Both the position numbers and the translations under genes were made by a program. 64,000 nucleotides of DNA from Hyphomonas jannaschiana VP2. GTDB taxonomy: Bacteria > Pseudomonadota > Alphaproteobacteria > Caulobacterales > Hyphomonadaceae. The stretch's first letter is position 1. The number at the start of each line of letters is the position of its first letter. The notes under the pieces are model-generated. The model ran no database searches and was not told the DNA's origin. It saw only the letters and a program-made list of their open reading frames with translations. Location: NCBI RefSeq assembly GCF_000685215.1, contig NZ_ARYJ01000004.1, positions 310,001 through 374,000 of the forward strand, read 5' to 3'. Positions 9,742 through 16,896 of this stretch are shown here, piece after piece.

Positions 9742-10602
9742 TTATCTGGCGAAAACGATGGTCCGGCCGGCATGGCTGAAAACGCGGTGCTCTGCATGCG
9801 CTTTGACGGCGCGCAGAAGGGCGGTGCCTTCCAGGTGGCGGCCGGTTTCGATCATGTCGGCAGGGGTATAGGTGTGGTCGATTGTTTCGGTGACCTGGGT
9901 GATGATCGGGCCCTCATCGAGGTCAGCGGTGACATAATGGGCGGTGGCGCCGATGACCTTCACGCCGCGGGCGTGGGCCTGGTGATAGGGGCGCGCGCCC
10001 TTGAAGCTCGGCAGGAAGGAGTGGTGGATATTGATGCACCGGCCTTCCAGCTCCCGGCAGGCTTCGTCGCTCAGCACCTGCATGTAGCGGGCAAGGACGA
10101 CGAGGTCGGCGCCCGTCTCCTCGACCACGTTGAACAGCCGCGCTTCCGCTTCGGCCTTGGTCGCGGCCGTCACCGGAATATGGAACCAGGGCAGGCCGAA
10201 ATGGGCAAACTGGTCTTTCAGCGTATCATGGTTCGAGACGATCCCGACAACGTCGATCGGCAGCTCTTTGCGCCGTGACGCGTAGAGCAGCGTGTTGGCG
10301 CAATGGTCTGACTGGGAGACCAGAAGGAGCGTGCGCATCCGCTGGCCGACCGGGGCAACGCTCCAGTCGGCTTCCAGCTCTTCTGCCGCTTCTTCAATGT
10401 CGCCCAGTAGGCTGAGCGGCACCTCGCCGCCCTCCGGCCCGCGGAAGACGAGCCGGGCAAAGAATTGCCCGGATCCGGTATCGCCGAATGTGCGGGAGGA
10501 GGCGATGAAACAGTCATTCGCCTCCATAAGCCGTGCCAGCGTCGCGACGATCCCGACCCGGTCCGGGCAGGACAATGTCAGGATGTGATCGCCGGTCGTC
10601 AT
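9742..10602 (-). CDS. purU: Formyltetrahydrofolate deformylase (PurU)
   Basis: The 286-residue protein has an N-terminal ACT domain (LTLSCPDRVGIVATLARLM) and a C-terminal formyltransferase-fold hydrolase domain. NIHHSFLPSFKGARPY and ATAHYVTADLDEGPI supply the Asn, His and Asp of the catalytic site. It hydrolyses 10-formyl-THF to formate and THF. In E. coli PurU is controlled by methionine and glycine, which fits its position between ahcY (18 bp upstream) and metK (18 bp downstream): all three genes act where one-carbon metabolism meets the methyl cycle. Confidence 0.95.
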   Translation of the reverse strand: MTTGDHILTLSCPDRVGIVATLARLMEANDCFIASSRTFGDTGSGQFFARLVFRGPEGGEVPLSLLGDIEEAAEELEADWSVAPVGQRMRTLLLVSQSDHCANTLLYASRRKELPIDVVGIVSNHDTLKDQFAHFGLPWFHIPVTAATKAEAEARLFNVVEETGADLVVLARYMQVLSDEACRELEGRCINIHHSFLPSFKGARPYHQAHARGVKVIGATAHYVTADLDEGPIITQVTETIDHTYTPADMIETGRHLEGTALLRAVKAHAEHRVFSHAGRTIVFAR

Positions 10603-10621
10603 GCTGCGTCCCTGCTGGACC

Positions 10622-12016
10622 CTAGTAGCGGTAATGCTCAGGCTTGAACGGGCCGGCCGTGTTTACGCCGATATAGTCGGCCTGTTCACGGGAGAGTTCC
10701 GTCAGCTGAACCCCAAGTTTTTCAAGGTGCAGCATGGCGACCTTCTCATCCAGGTGCTTGGGCAGGGTGTAGACCTTGTTCTCGTACTCATGCCCGCGCG
10801 TCCACAGTTCGATCTGGGCCAGCGTCTGGTTGGTGAACGAAGCCGACATCACGAAGGACGGGTGACCTGTCGCGTTGCCGAGGTTCACGAGGCGGCCTTC
10901 CGACAGGAGGATGATGCGTTTCCCGTCCGGGAAGGTGATCATGTCCACCTGCGGCTTGATGTTGGTCCACTCGAAATTCCGCAGGCCCTCGACCTGAATC
11001 TCATTGTCGAAGTGACCGATATTGCAGACAATCGCCATGTCTTTCATGGCACGCATATGGTCGACCGTGATGATGTCGCGGTTGCCCGTGGACGTGACGA
11101 AGATGTCAAACTTCGGTGCAGCCTCTTCCATCGTCAGAACTTCATAGCCGTCCATCGCGGCCTGCAGGGCGCAGATCGGGTCGACCTCGGAGACGGCCAC
11201 GCGGGCGCCGGAACCGGAGAGCGAAGCGGCCGACCCTTTGCCGACATCGCCATAGCCGGCGACGAAGGCTTTCTTGCCAGCCATCATGACATCTGTGCCG
11301 CGGCGGATCGCGTCGACCAGGCTCTCTTTACAGCCATATTTGTTGTCGAATTTCGACTTGGTGACGCTGTCATTGACGTTGATTGCCGGGAAGGGCAGCT
11401 CGCCGCGTTTTTCCATTTGATACAAGCGGTTGACGCCTGTCGTCGTCTCCTCGGAGACGCCTTTGATGCCAGCCTTGGTCTTGGCGAACCAGCCTGGGGA
11501 CGCTTCCATCCGCTTCTTGATCTGCGCGAACAGGGCGATCTCTTCTTCCGAAGACGGCTTGGCCAGAACAGACGGGTCGGCTTCCGCTTTCTCGCCGAGG
11601 ACGAGGTAGAGCGTTGCGTCGCCGCCATCGTCCAGGATCAGGTTCGGCGCCGTGCCGTCATGCCAGTGGAAGAGGCGGTCGGTATAGTCCCAGTACTCTT
11701 CCAGCGTCTCGCCCTTGTAGGCCCAGACAGGGGTACCATTGGCGGCAATGGCCGCGGCGGCGTGATCCTGTGTGGAGTAGATATTACAGGAAACCCACTG
11801 AACGTCCGCGCCGAGGGCTTCCAGTGTCTGGATCAGGACGGCCGTCTGGATGGTCATGTGCAGGGAGCCGGCGATCTTCGCGCCTTTCAGCGGCTGTTCT
11901 TTCCCGAACTCCTCACGTGCCGCCATCAGGCCCGGCATTTCGGTTTCGGCAATGGCGATTTCCTTGCGTCCGAAATCGGCGAGCGTGATGTCTGCGACGT
12001 GGTATGACTTGGCCAT
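10622..12016 (-). CDS. ahcY: S-adenosylhomocysteine hydrolase (AhcY/SahH)
   Basis: The 464-residue protein is of the longer bacterial form of the family. Motifs include [13 protein letters not shown] for NAD binding, [21 protein letters not shown], and the C-terminal KPEHYRY that closes the cofactor pocket of the neighbouring subunit. It splits S-adenosylhomocysteine to adenosine and homocysteine and relieves product inhibition of methyltransferases. AAGGAA precedes the ATG at 12016. As first gene of the ahcY-purU-metK operon it probably carries the promoter for all three. Confidence 0.97.
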   Translation of the reverse strand: MAKSYHVADITLADFGRKEIAIAETEMPGLMAAREEFGKEQPLKGAKIAGSLHMTIQTAVLIQTLEALGADVQWVSCNIYSTQDHAAAAIAANGTPVWAYKGETLEEYWDYTDRLFHWHDGTAPNLILDDGGDATLYLVLGEKAEADPSVLAKPSSEEEIALFAQIKKRMEASPGWFAKTKAGIKGVSEETTTGVNRLYQMEKRGELPFPAINVNDSVTKSKFDNKYGCKESLVDAIRRGTDVMMAGKKAFVAGYGDVGKGSAASLSGSGARVAVSEVDPICALQAAMDGYEVLTMEEAAPKFDIFVTSTGNRDIITVDHMRAMKDMAIVCNIGHFDNEIQVEGLRNFEWTNIKPQVDMITFPDGKRIILLSEGRLVNLGNATGHPSFVMSASFTNQTLAQIELWTRGHEYENKVYTLPKHLDEKVAMLHLEKLGVQLTELSREQADYIGVNTAGPFKPEHYRY

Positions 12017-12075
12017 ATCAACATTCCTTTATGCGTTTGTGCGCCGGTAACATGCGCCGTAGCAAAAGGCAACGC

Positions 12076-12103
12076 GCCAGGCGCTGTCGGAGCAGCACCT
12101 GGC
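12076..12103 (-). promoter_or_regulatory. Strong hairpin in the ahcY 5' leader
   Basis: In the minus-strand transcript, GCCAGGTGCTG (12103-12093) pairs over 11 bp, with one wobble, to CAGCGCCTGGC (12086-12076) around the six-base loop CTCCGA. It lies about 60 nt before the ahcY start codon. No T-run follows, so it is not a classical terminator. It could stabilise the leader or be part of a metabolite-sensing RNA. I could not fit it to the SAH or SAM riboswitch consensus as I know them. Confidence 0.45.
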
Positions 12104-12125
12104 TGCGGGAACACCATCACAAACA

Positions 12126-12158
12126 CCATTTATAGACCGTCTATAGACCATCTATAGC
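12126..12158. repeat. Three 11-bp direct repeats upstream of ahcY (candidate operator)
   Basis: On the plus strand, CCATTTATAGA, CCGTCTATAGA and CCATCTATAGC follow one another at an exact 11-bp period, about one helical turn. The junction contains a perfect 10-bp palindrome, GTCTATAGAC. On the minus strand the ahcY-proximal copy contains TATAAA, a good -10 hexamer, with no -35 match at the correct spacing. The two upstream copies sit where an activator would. Nothing else is visible in 12159-12294. Confidence 0.6.
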
Positions 12159-12294
12159 GGGCCTGTGGTTTGCTTTCCGGGGTGCTGATGCCGGGCAAGG
12201 CTGCCGCGCGGGGAGGCACGTGCGGCCACCTTCCGGCTGCGGCCAGCCGCCCTTCCGCGCTCTGGTCAGCTGCCAGAAGCGGGGAGGAGGGGTG

Positions 12295-12666
12295 TCAGAC
12301 GGATACGGATTCGGCGCTGGGTTGGTACGCCCGCATCCTGTTTTCGGTTTTGCGTGCGTCCCCAAGATAGAACGGGAAGCGTTCCATCACATGCCAGAAA
12401 CTCGCCATCAGGTGAGGGCGCTCCCGCAAGGGACCGAAGTAAAATACCGTACACAGGCATTTGTCTTCTGTCCGGGGGTGAGGGCGGCAGGTGACCTCAA
12501 AGGGCCCCCAGTCGACGCGGGCGAGGATAACGTCTTCGAGAACGGTGGGATCTCCGGCCCAGCGGCATTCGAACTCCGCGTATCTCAGGTTGTCACCGGT
12601 GGCCGCCGGGGGCTGCGGCGCGGATTCCGGCCGGACCGGCAGGATCTGGACATTACCGTATTCCAA
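12295..12666 (-). CDS. Small hypothetical protein with strong ribosome-binding site
   Basis: A 123-residue product that I do not recognise. I chose the TTG at 12666 because AAGGAGGTAA (12680-12671) ends seven bases before it. An in-frame ATG at 12684 exists but would place this Shine-Dalgarno inside the gene, and the open frame extending into the LysR gene is not credible. The protein has no signal peptide or membrane segment. It contains CRWAGDP, a VDWGPFEVTC stretch, CLCTVFYFGPLRERP and WHVMERFPFYLGDA, and is rich in Trp, Phe and Arg. It lies 85 bp downstream of the LysR gene on the same strand and may be co-transcribed. Confidence 0.65.
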   Translation of the reverse strand: MEYGNVQILPVRPESAPQPPAATGDNLRYAEFECRWAGDPTVLEDVILARVDWGPFEVTCRPHPRTEDKCLCTVFYFGPLRERPHLMASFWHVMERFPFYLGDARKTENRMRAYQPSAESVSV

Positions 12667-12751
12667 TCTCTTACCTCCTTCCATATTAGTTTGTTCACGG
12701 AAAGTGAGACAAGGTGGATGATAAGTAAAATCGATTGAAACTGAATTGGTG

Positions 12752-13687
12752 TTAGGTTTTTCCTTTCCTGGTTTTTGTTCCCTGATCCAGGAGGTCTGCC
12801 GCCACATCCCTGAAGACCAGGCCCAGTTTCTGGATGTTCTGTTCCAGAGGAGATCCTGCGCGCCACACCAGGCTGATCCGGCGGCGCGCCAGAGGATGAT
12901 CAATTGGCCGGACGATCTGGTGCGGGTCTTTGCTGGCTTCCATCACCGCATAAAGACTGGGGACAATTGCGACACCTGCGCCCATGCCTGCCATCTGCCG
13001 GATCGCGTCCAGAGACGTCCCTTCATATTCTGTCGATACATGCGCGCCTGCTGCTTCTGCCAGTTTCTGCACCACGGTGCTGAGGCGGTGACCATATCCA
13101 AGGCTGAGCACTTCGCGGCCCTTGAGCGCCGAAATCTTCAGGGCCCCGTTTCCTCCCCCGATTGGGTCATCGGAGGCCGTACAGACATAGAGCTGCTCGT
13201 CGAAGAGCTGCATGGACTCTGAATTCAGATGATCCTCGGCCGTCGAAATGACCATGTCGAGCCGGCCATCATTGAGCTTTTCGTCTAGGTCGATTGTCCG
13301 CTCTTCCCGAACACCCAGGCGCAGGTCCGGATAAAGCTGGTGTAGTTCCCGAACTGCGCTGGGCAGAAGGTAGGGGCCAATCGTCGGCAGTGTTCCCAGC
13401 CGGTAACGGCCCGCGAGATCGCCGGTGACCTGTCGTGCAACCGTCTTCAGGTCTTCCACCTGTGTCAGGACAATCCGGGCACGGCGTACGACTTCCACGC
13501 CTGCCGGTGTAAGGACTGCCCCGGTACGAGCGCGTTCGATCAGCGTCACGCCAAGCTGGGCTTCCGCGTCCGAAATCTGTTCGGAGAGGCTTGGCTGACT
13601 CACGCCCAGCTGCAGGGCAGCGTCGCGGAAACGGCCCGTGTCCGCGACGGCCACGATGTATTGGAGTTGGCGAAGGGTTGGTCTCAT
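12752..13687 (-). CDS. LysR-family regulator, OxyR-like but without redox cysteines
   Basis: The 311-residue protein has an N-terminal winged helix (LRQLQYIVAVADTGRF; helix-turn-helix around 20-45, ending QPSLSEQI) and a periplasmic-binding-protein-like effector domain. It resembles OxyR overall, but the segment where OxyR has GHCLRD reads GHRLS (about 199-203). The only cysteine I see is Cys169, so disulfide-based peroxide sensing is unlikely. It diverges from two small genes followed by nhaA, which recalls NhaR, the LysR regulator of nhaA in E. coli; that link is inference. The next gene downstream is a small hypothetical. Confidence 0.88.
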   Translation of the reverse strand: MRPTLRQLQYIVAVADTGRFRDAALQLGVSQPSLSEQISDAEAQLGVTLIERARTGAVLTPAGVEVVRRARIVLTQVEDLKTVARQVTGDLAGRYRLGTLPTIGPYLLPSAVRELHQLYPDLRLGVREERTIDLDEKLNDGRLDMVISTAEDHLNSESMQLFDEQLYVCTASDDPIGGGNGALKISALKGREVLSLGYGHRLSTVVQKLAEAAGAHVSTEYEGTSLDAIRQMAGMGAGVAIVPSLYAVMEASKDPHQIVRPIDHPLARRRISLVWRAGSPLEQNIQKLGLVFRDVAADLLDQGTKTRKGKT

Positions 13688-13702
13688 GGTTCGGAAAAAC
13701 CT

Positions 13703-13737
13703 ATCAGAAAATAAGATACATTCGATTTGAGCTATCG
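13703..13737. promoter_or_regulatory. Candidate LysR operator in the divergent gap
   Basis: The 100-bp gap between the regulator and the divergent small gene contains TATC (13703-13706), GATA (13716-13719) and TATC (13734-13737) in an AT-rich stretch. These form inverted half-sites resembling the ATAG/CTAT or T-N11-A style sites bound by LysR proteins, which usually bind their own divergent promoter region. Inference only. Confidence 0.4.
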
Positions 13738-13787
13738 GGCATATGGCGGCATATCTCAGTCATCGCAAGAGAAAGGAGACCAATCAA

Positions 13788-13970
13788 ATGTATCGACTGA
13801 CCGACGACCTCTGGACGGGGCGCCATGTTGGCCCGGCAGGTCCGGGCCGTGGCGGCCGGTTCATGGAAGCCGCAGACAATCGTCCGAAAGCGGATGTAAG
13901 TGGCAATAGCATTGAGGAAACGCCATCCCAGTACCGCCGCCGCAGGCGTCGTACACGCCGGGTTGCCTGA
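13788..13970 (+). CDS. Small basic protein, 60 residues
   Basis: The ATG at 13788 follows AAGGAGA at about eight bases, a good ribosome-binding site. The product begins MYRLTDDLWTGRHVGP, is rich in Gly and Arg, and ends in the very basic run RRRRRRTRRVA. There is no signal peptide, membrane segment or known domain. It is the first gene of a plus-strand set leading to nhaA and diverges from the LysR regulator, which probably controls it. The basic tail suggests nucleic acid or membrane-surface contact. The function is unknown. Confidence 0.65.
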   Translation: MYRLTDDLWTGRHVGPAGPGRGGRFMEAADNRPKADVSGNSIEETPSQYRRRRRRTRRVA

Positions 13971-13997
13971 CTTCAGGCAAGTGCAGAAGCGAAGGGA

Positions 13998-14213
13998 ATG
14001 ACCATGTCTGTCCTCAAAGACCTGATCGCCGCTTTCCTCGAAGAAATGGCTGACTTTGCAGAGCCGCGTGGGCGGAAGAACCGCCCACGCAAGGGGCCGC
14101 TGATCCCTGTACGGATCCGGTCCCGGGATGATGCCGAAGCGATAAACCGCTGGGAAGGGGAGGGCGGACGCCTGCCCCGCCGCAGGGGCGGCTTCGACTT
14201 CCCCGCTGACTAG
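13998..14213 (+). CDS. Small basic protein, 71 residues
   Basis: The ATG at 13998 (or 14004) follows GAAGGGA. The product has an amphipathic N-terminal helix (MSVLKDLIAAFLEEMADF) followed by an Arg/Lys/Pro-rich region (RGRKNRPRKG, LPRRRGGF). No domain is recognised. It lies 27 bp after the preceding small gene, on the same strand, and both probably share a transcript. The structured leader of nhaA starts directly after its stop, so its transcription may read into, or be ended by, that leader. Confidence 0.6.
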   Translation: MTMSVLKDLIAAFLEEMADFAEPRGRKNRPRKGPLIPVRIRSRDDAEAINRWEGEGGRLPRRRGGFDFPAD

Positions 14214-14230
14214 AATACCTCACACGACCC

Positions 14231-14392
14231 CGGCCGGGACCTGCCCCTGACAGGATTGCTCTCCCGGCCGACACGATCCCCCCGGCAGGCACGACCTGGC
14301 TGGTTCAGCTCTCCGACCCCCAAACCCCCGCCGCCAGGCAGGGAAGGCCGTCGGCGGGGATCGTAATTTTTCCGGCTGATGCACTGTCAGCC
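14231..14392 (+). promoter_or_regulatory. Structured nhaA leader RNA, candidate riboswitch
   Basis: Between the small gene and nhaA the leader has four pairings. (1) CGGCCGGGA (14231-14239) with TCCCGGCCG (14262-14270), extended by CCTG/CAGG. (2) A long-range helix ACGATCCCC (14273-14281) with GGGGATCGT (14356-14364). (3) CCCCGCCG (14326-14333) with CGGCGGGG (14352-14359), which uses the same G-run as helix 2 and so excludes it. (4) GGCTGA (14374-14379) with TCAGCC (14387-14392). A T-run (14367-14371) follows helices 2 and 3. Such switching is typical of cis-regulatory RNA. Families called nhaA-I and nhaA-II, upstream of nhaA and linked to Li+/Na+ sensing, are known; I cannot verify a match. 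Confidence 0.6.
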
Positions 14393-14430
14393 ATTCAACG
14401 CACAAACAGCACACGTAAGGATGATTGTTC

Positions 14431-15642
14431 ATGACCAAAGTTGTCGCCCGTATCCAGGATTTCCTCAGACTTGAAAGCGCTGCCGGCCTGATCCTGATGC
14501 TGGCGGCTGCCCTGGCGATTGTGGCCAACAACACGGTCGCAAGCCACTGGTATGGCGCCCTCCTGTCCACGCCCGTGGCTGTCCAGCTTGGGGCGCTTGA
14601 AATTGCCAAGCCATTGCTGCTCTGGATCAATGACGGCCTGATGGCCGTGTTCTTCCTGCTGGTCGGTCTGGAGATCAAACGGGAGATACTCGAGGGCGAA
14701 TTGTCCTCCTTTGACAAGGCGGTGCTCCCCGCGCTTGCCGCCATTGGCGGCATGGCGGGGCCTGCCCTGATCTATGTGGCGCTGAACCTGTCGTCCCCTG
14801 AAACCCTGCGCGGCTGGGCCATTCCAGCTGCGACCGACATTGCGTTTGCGCTCGGCATTCTGGCGCTTCTGGGCACGCGTGCCCCGGTCGCGCTCAAGAT
14901 TTTGCTGCTGGCCATCGCCATTATCGACGACCTGGGCGCGATCCTCATCATCGCCCTGTTCTATACGGAGCAACTTTCGCTTCAGGCGCTCGGCCTGGCG
15001 GGCGCCGGCTTCGCAGGCCTGATCCTGTTGAACCGGATGGGCGTCAAGCGGATCATGCCTTACATCCTCGTTGGCGTGTTTATCTGGGTCTGCGTACTGA
15101 AGTCTGGCGTGCATGCCACCCTGGCCGGCGTGCTGACGGCGCTCGCCATTCCTCTGGCAGTGCGCAAGGAATCCGGACAGTCACCGCTCCATAAGCTGGA
15201 GCATGGGCTGCACCCCTGGGTCGCCTACATGATCCTGCCGGTGTTCGCCTTTGCCAATGCGGGTGTGGACCTGCGCGGCGTGGACCTCGATGCGCTGACG
15301 GGTGCCGTCCCGCTCGGGATCGCGCTGGGCCTGTTCCTTGGCAAGCAGCTCGGTGTGTTTGGCCTCACCTATGTTGCGGTGAAGTCGGGTATCGCGCGGC
15401 TGCCCTCCGGCGTGAGCTGGCTGCAGGTCTATGGCGTGGCTTGTCTCACAGGTGTGGGGTTCACGATGAGCCTGTTCATCGGCAGCCTGGCGTTCAGCAC
15501 CGCTGAGGCACTGGATCAGGTGCGGCTGGGCGTCCTGATGGGATCTGTCGCCTCCGGCCTGCTCGGCTTTACCGTGCTCCGCCTGGCAAGCCGGGCGAAG
15601 GACGCGCAAAATCTCGGCAGTCTGCCGGCAGGGGCTGTCTGA
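14431..15642 (+). CDS. nhaA: Na+/H+ antiporter NhaA
   Basis: The ATG at 14431, ten bases after AAGG, gives 403 residues, close to the usual 390-400; a TTG at 14425 would add only two residues. The protein is an inner-membrane antiporter with about twelve membrane segments. The family motif AIPAATDIAFALG contains the unwound-helix TD pair, and AIAIIDDLGAI contains the adjacent Asp pair that binds Na+ or Li+ and protons. NDGLMAVFFLLVGLEIKRE is also characteristic. It exports sodium using the proton gradient, consistent with a marine or salt-exposed host. Expression is probably controlled by the structured leader. Confidence 0.96.
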   Translation: MTKVVARIQDFLRLESAAGLILMLAAALAIVANNTVASHWYGALLSTPVAVQLGALEIAKPLLLWINDGLMAVFFLLVGLEIKREILEGELSSFDKAVLPALAAIGGMAGPALIYVALNLSSPETLRGWAIPAATDIAFALGILALLGTRAPVALKILLLAIAIIDDLGAILIIALFYTEQLSLQALGLAGAGFAGLILLNRMGVKRIMPYILVGVFIWVCVLKSGVHATLAGVLTALAIPLAVRKESGQSPLHKLEHGLHPWVAYMILPVFAFANAGVDLRGVDLDALTGAVPLGIALGLFLGKQLGVFGLTYVAVKSGIARLPSGVSWLQVYGVACLTGVGFTMSLFIGSLAFSTAEALDQVRLGVLMGSVASGLLGFTVLRLASRAKDAQNLGSLPAGAV

Positions 15643-15653
15643 TGCCCCTGCCG
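15626..15653. terminator. Hairpin between convergent nhaA and aminotransferase genes
   Basis: CGGCAGGGGC (15626-15635) and GCCCCTGCCG (15644-15653) form a perfect 10-bp stem with an 8-base loop that contains the nhaA stop codon. It sits exactly at the meeting point of two convergent genes. No T-run follows on either strand, so it is a hairpin with possible bidirectional terminator or mRNA-end-protecting function. Confidence 0.45.
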
Positions 15654-15654
15654 A

Positions 15655-16815
15655 TCAGCCGTTGAAGGCGCGGATGGCGTCGATGACGCGGTCCTGGTCG
15701 GCTTCGGCGAGATAGGGGTGCATCGGAAGGGCAATGACGTATTTGCTCGCCGTTTCGGTGACCGGCAGAGTGCCTGCGGGCGGGGCCCATTCGGCGGCAA
15801 AGTCCTGCATGTGGATCGGGACGGGATAGTAGACCATGGAGGGAATGCCCTGCGTGCCGAGATGCGCCTGCAGGCCGTCGCGGTTTTCGTGCTCGATCAC
15901 GTATTGCGCCCAGACGCTCTTGCCGCCGTCGATGATGTGCGGCACGCGGCGGACATGGCCTGTCAGGCCTTCCGTATACCGCGCAGCCACTTTCTGGCGC
16001 AGCTCGATCTCGTCGGCGAAGATTTTGAGCTTCTCCAGAAGCACCGCTGCCTGGATCGTATCGAGGCGGGAGTTCATGCCGACGCGCAGCGACAGGTATT
16101 TCGGGTCGTGATGGAAATTGCGCTGGGCGGCATCGGTCGGCGTCACCTTGCCATAGACGCGCAGTGCCTCGACCAGTTCGGCGAGGCGGTCGTCATTGGT
16201 CACCACCGCGCCGCCGTCGCCGTAACAGCCGAGCGGCTTGGCCGGGAAGAAGCTGGTTGTGGCGATGTCGGCCCAGTCGGTCGTTGCTTTGCCGTTCAGC
16301 GTGCAGCCAAAGCCCTGCGCATTATCGGAGATCAGTTTGAGGCCTTCGCGGTCGCAGATCGCCTTGATGGCTGGGTAATCCGCTGGCTGGCCGAACAGGT
16401 CCACGGCGATGACGACTTTCGGCGTCAGCTTGCCTTCGGCTTTCACGCGGGCGATGGCGGCTTCGAGGCTCGCCGGGTCCATGTTGTAGGTGTCGGGCAG
16501 GATGTCGACGAACACCGGCGAGGCGCCCGTCCATGGTACGACCTGCGCGGTGGCGACAAAGGTGAAGGACGGACAGAAGACAGCGTCGCCCGGGCCCACT
16601 TCCCAGGCCATCAGCGGCAGGGCGATCGCGTCCGTGCCGTTTGCGCAGCTGACCGAATGCTTAGCACCGCACCAGTCCGCGAGCTGTTTTTCCAGCTCCG
16701 TCACTTCCGGTCCGAGCACGTAACGCCCGCTCTCCACAACGGAAAGAATGGCGGCGTTGACCTCGGTTTCGATGCGCTTGCGCTGGGCCTGAAGATCGAT
16801 GAAGGGAAGGGACAT
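15655..16815 (-). CDS. DegT/DnrJ/EryC1 PLP aminotransferase, WbpE-like
   Basis: I place the start at the ATG at 16815 (MSLPFIDLQAQ), giving 386 residues; a longer open frame exists upstream but does not align with the family. Key features are SCANGTDAI, FTFVATAQV, the SDNAQGFG loop and SFFPAKPLGCYGDGGA, which contains the PLP-binding lysine. The last motif and the overall sequence resemble WbpE/WlbC, which aminate UDP-2-acetamido-2-deoxy-ribo-hexuluronate. The product would be a UDP-linked diamino sugar for surface polysaccharide. The partner oxidoreductase and acyltransferase are not in this window, so the exact substrate is uncertain. It lies 81 bp downstream of a glycosyltransferase gene. 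Confidence 0.88.
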   Translation of the reverse strand: MSLPFIDLQAQRKRIETEVNAAILSVVESGRYVLGPEVTELEKQLADWCGAKHSVSCANGTDAIALPLMAWEVGPGDAVFCPSFTFVATAQVVPWTGASPVFVDILPDTYNMDPASLEAAIARVKAEGKLTPKVVIAVDLFGQPADYPAIKAICDREGLKLISDNAQGFGCTLNGKATTDWADIATTSFFPAKPLGCYGDGGAVVTNDDRLAELVEALRVYGKVTPTDAAQRNFHHDPKYLSLRVGMNSRLDTIQAAVLLEKLKIFADEIELRQKVAARYTEGLTGHVRRVPHIIDGGKSVWAQYVIEHENRDGLQAHLGTQGIPSMVYYPVPIHMQDFAAEWAPPAGTLPVTETASKYVIALPMHPYLAEADQDRVIDAIRAFNG

Positions 16816-16896
16816 GGGGGAGCGACTCCGCGCGTGACTATACCAATGTGGGCTGCACATAGGGGACCGGCCCGACTGCCCGCAAGTCACGGCTGG

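Noticed and set aside
10601-12007. Long plus-strand open frame opposite ahcY (468 codons)
   Set aside because: It is the antisense of a certain ahcY gene; the translated sequence has no domain and the frame is explained by GC-rich codon bias.
12667-12903. Upstream extension of the 123-residue gene into the LysR gene
   Set aside because: The extension overlaps coding DNA of a certain regulator gene and puts the strong Shine-Dalgarno inside the frame.
14214-14270. Stem 14231-14270 as a simple terminator of the small gene
   Set aside because: No T-run follows it; it fits better as part of the larger folded leader, though dual use cannot be excluded.
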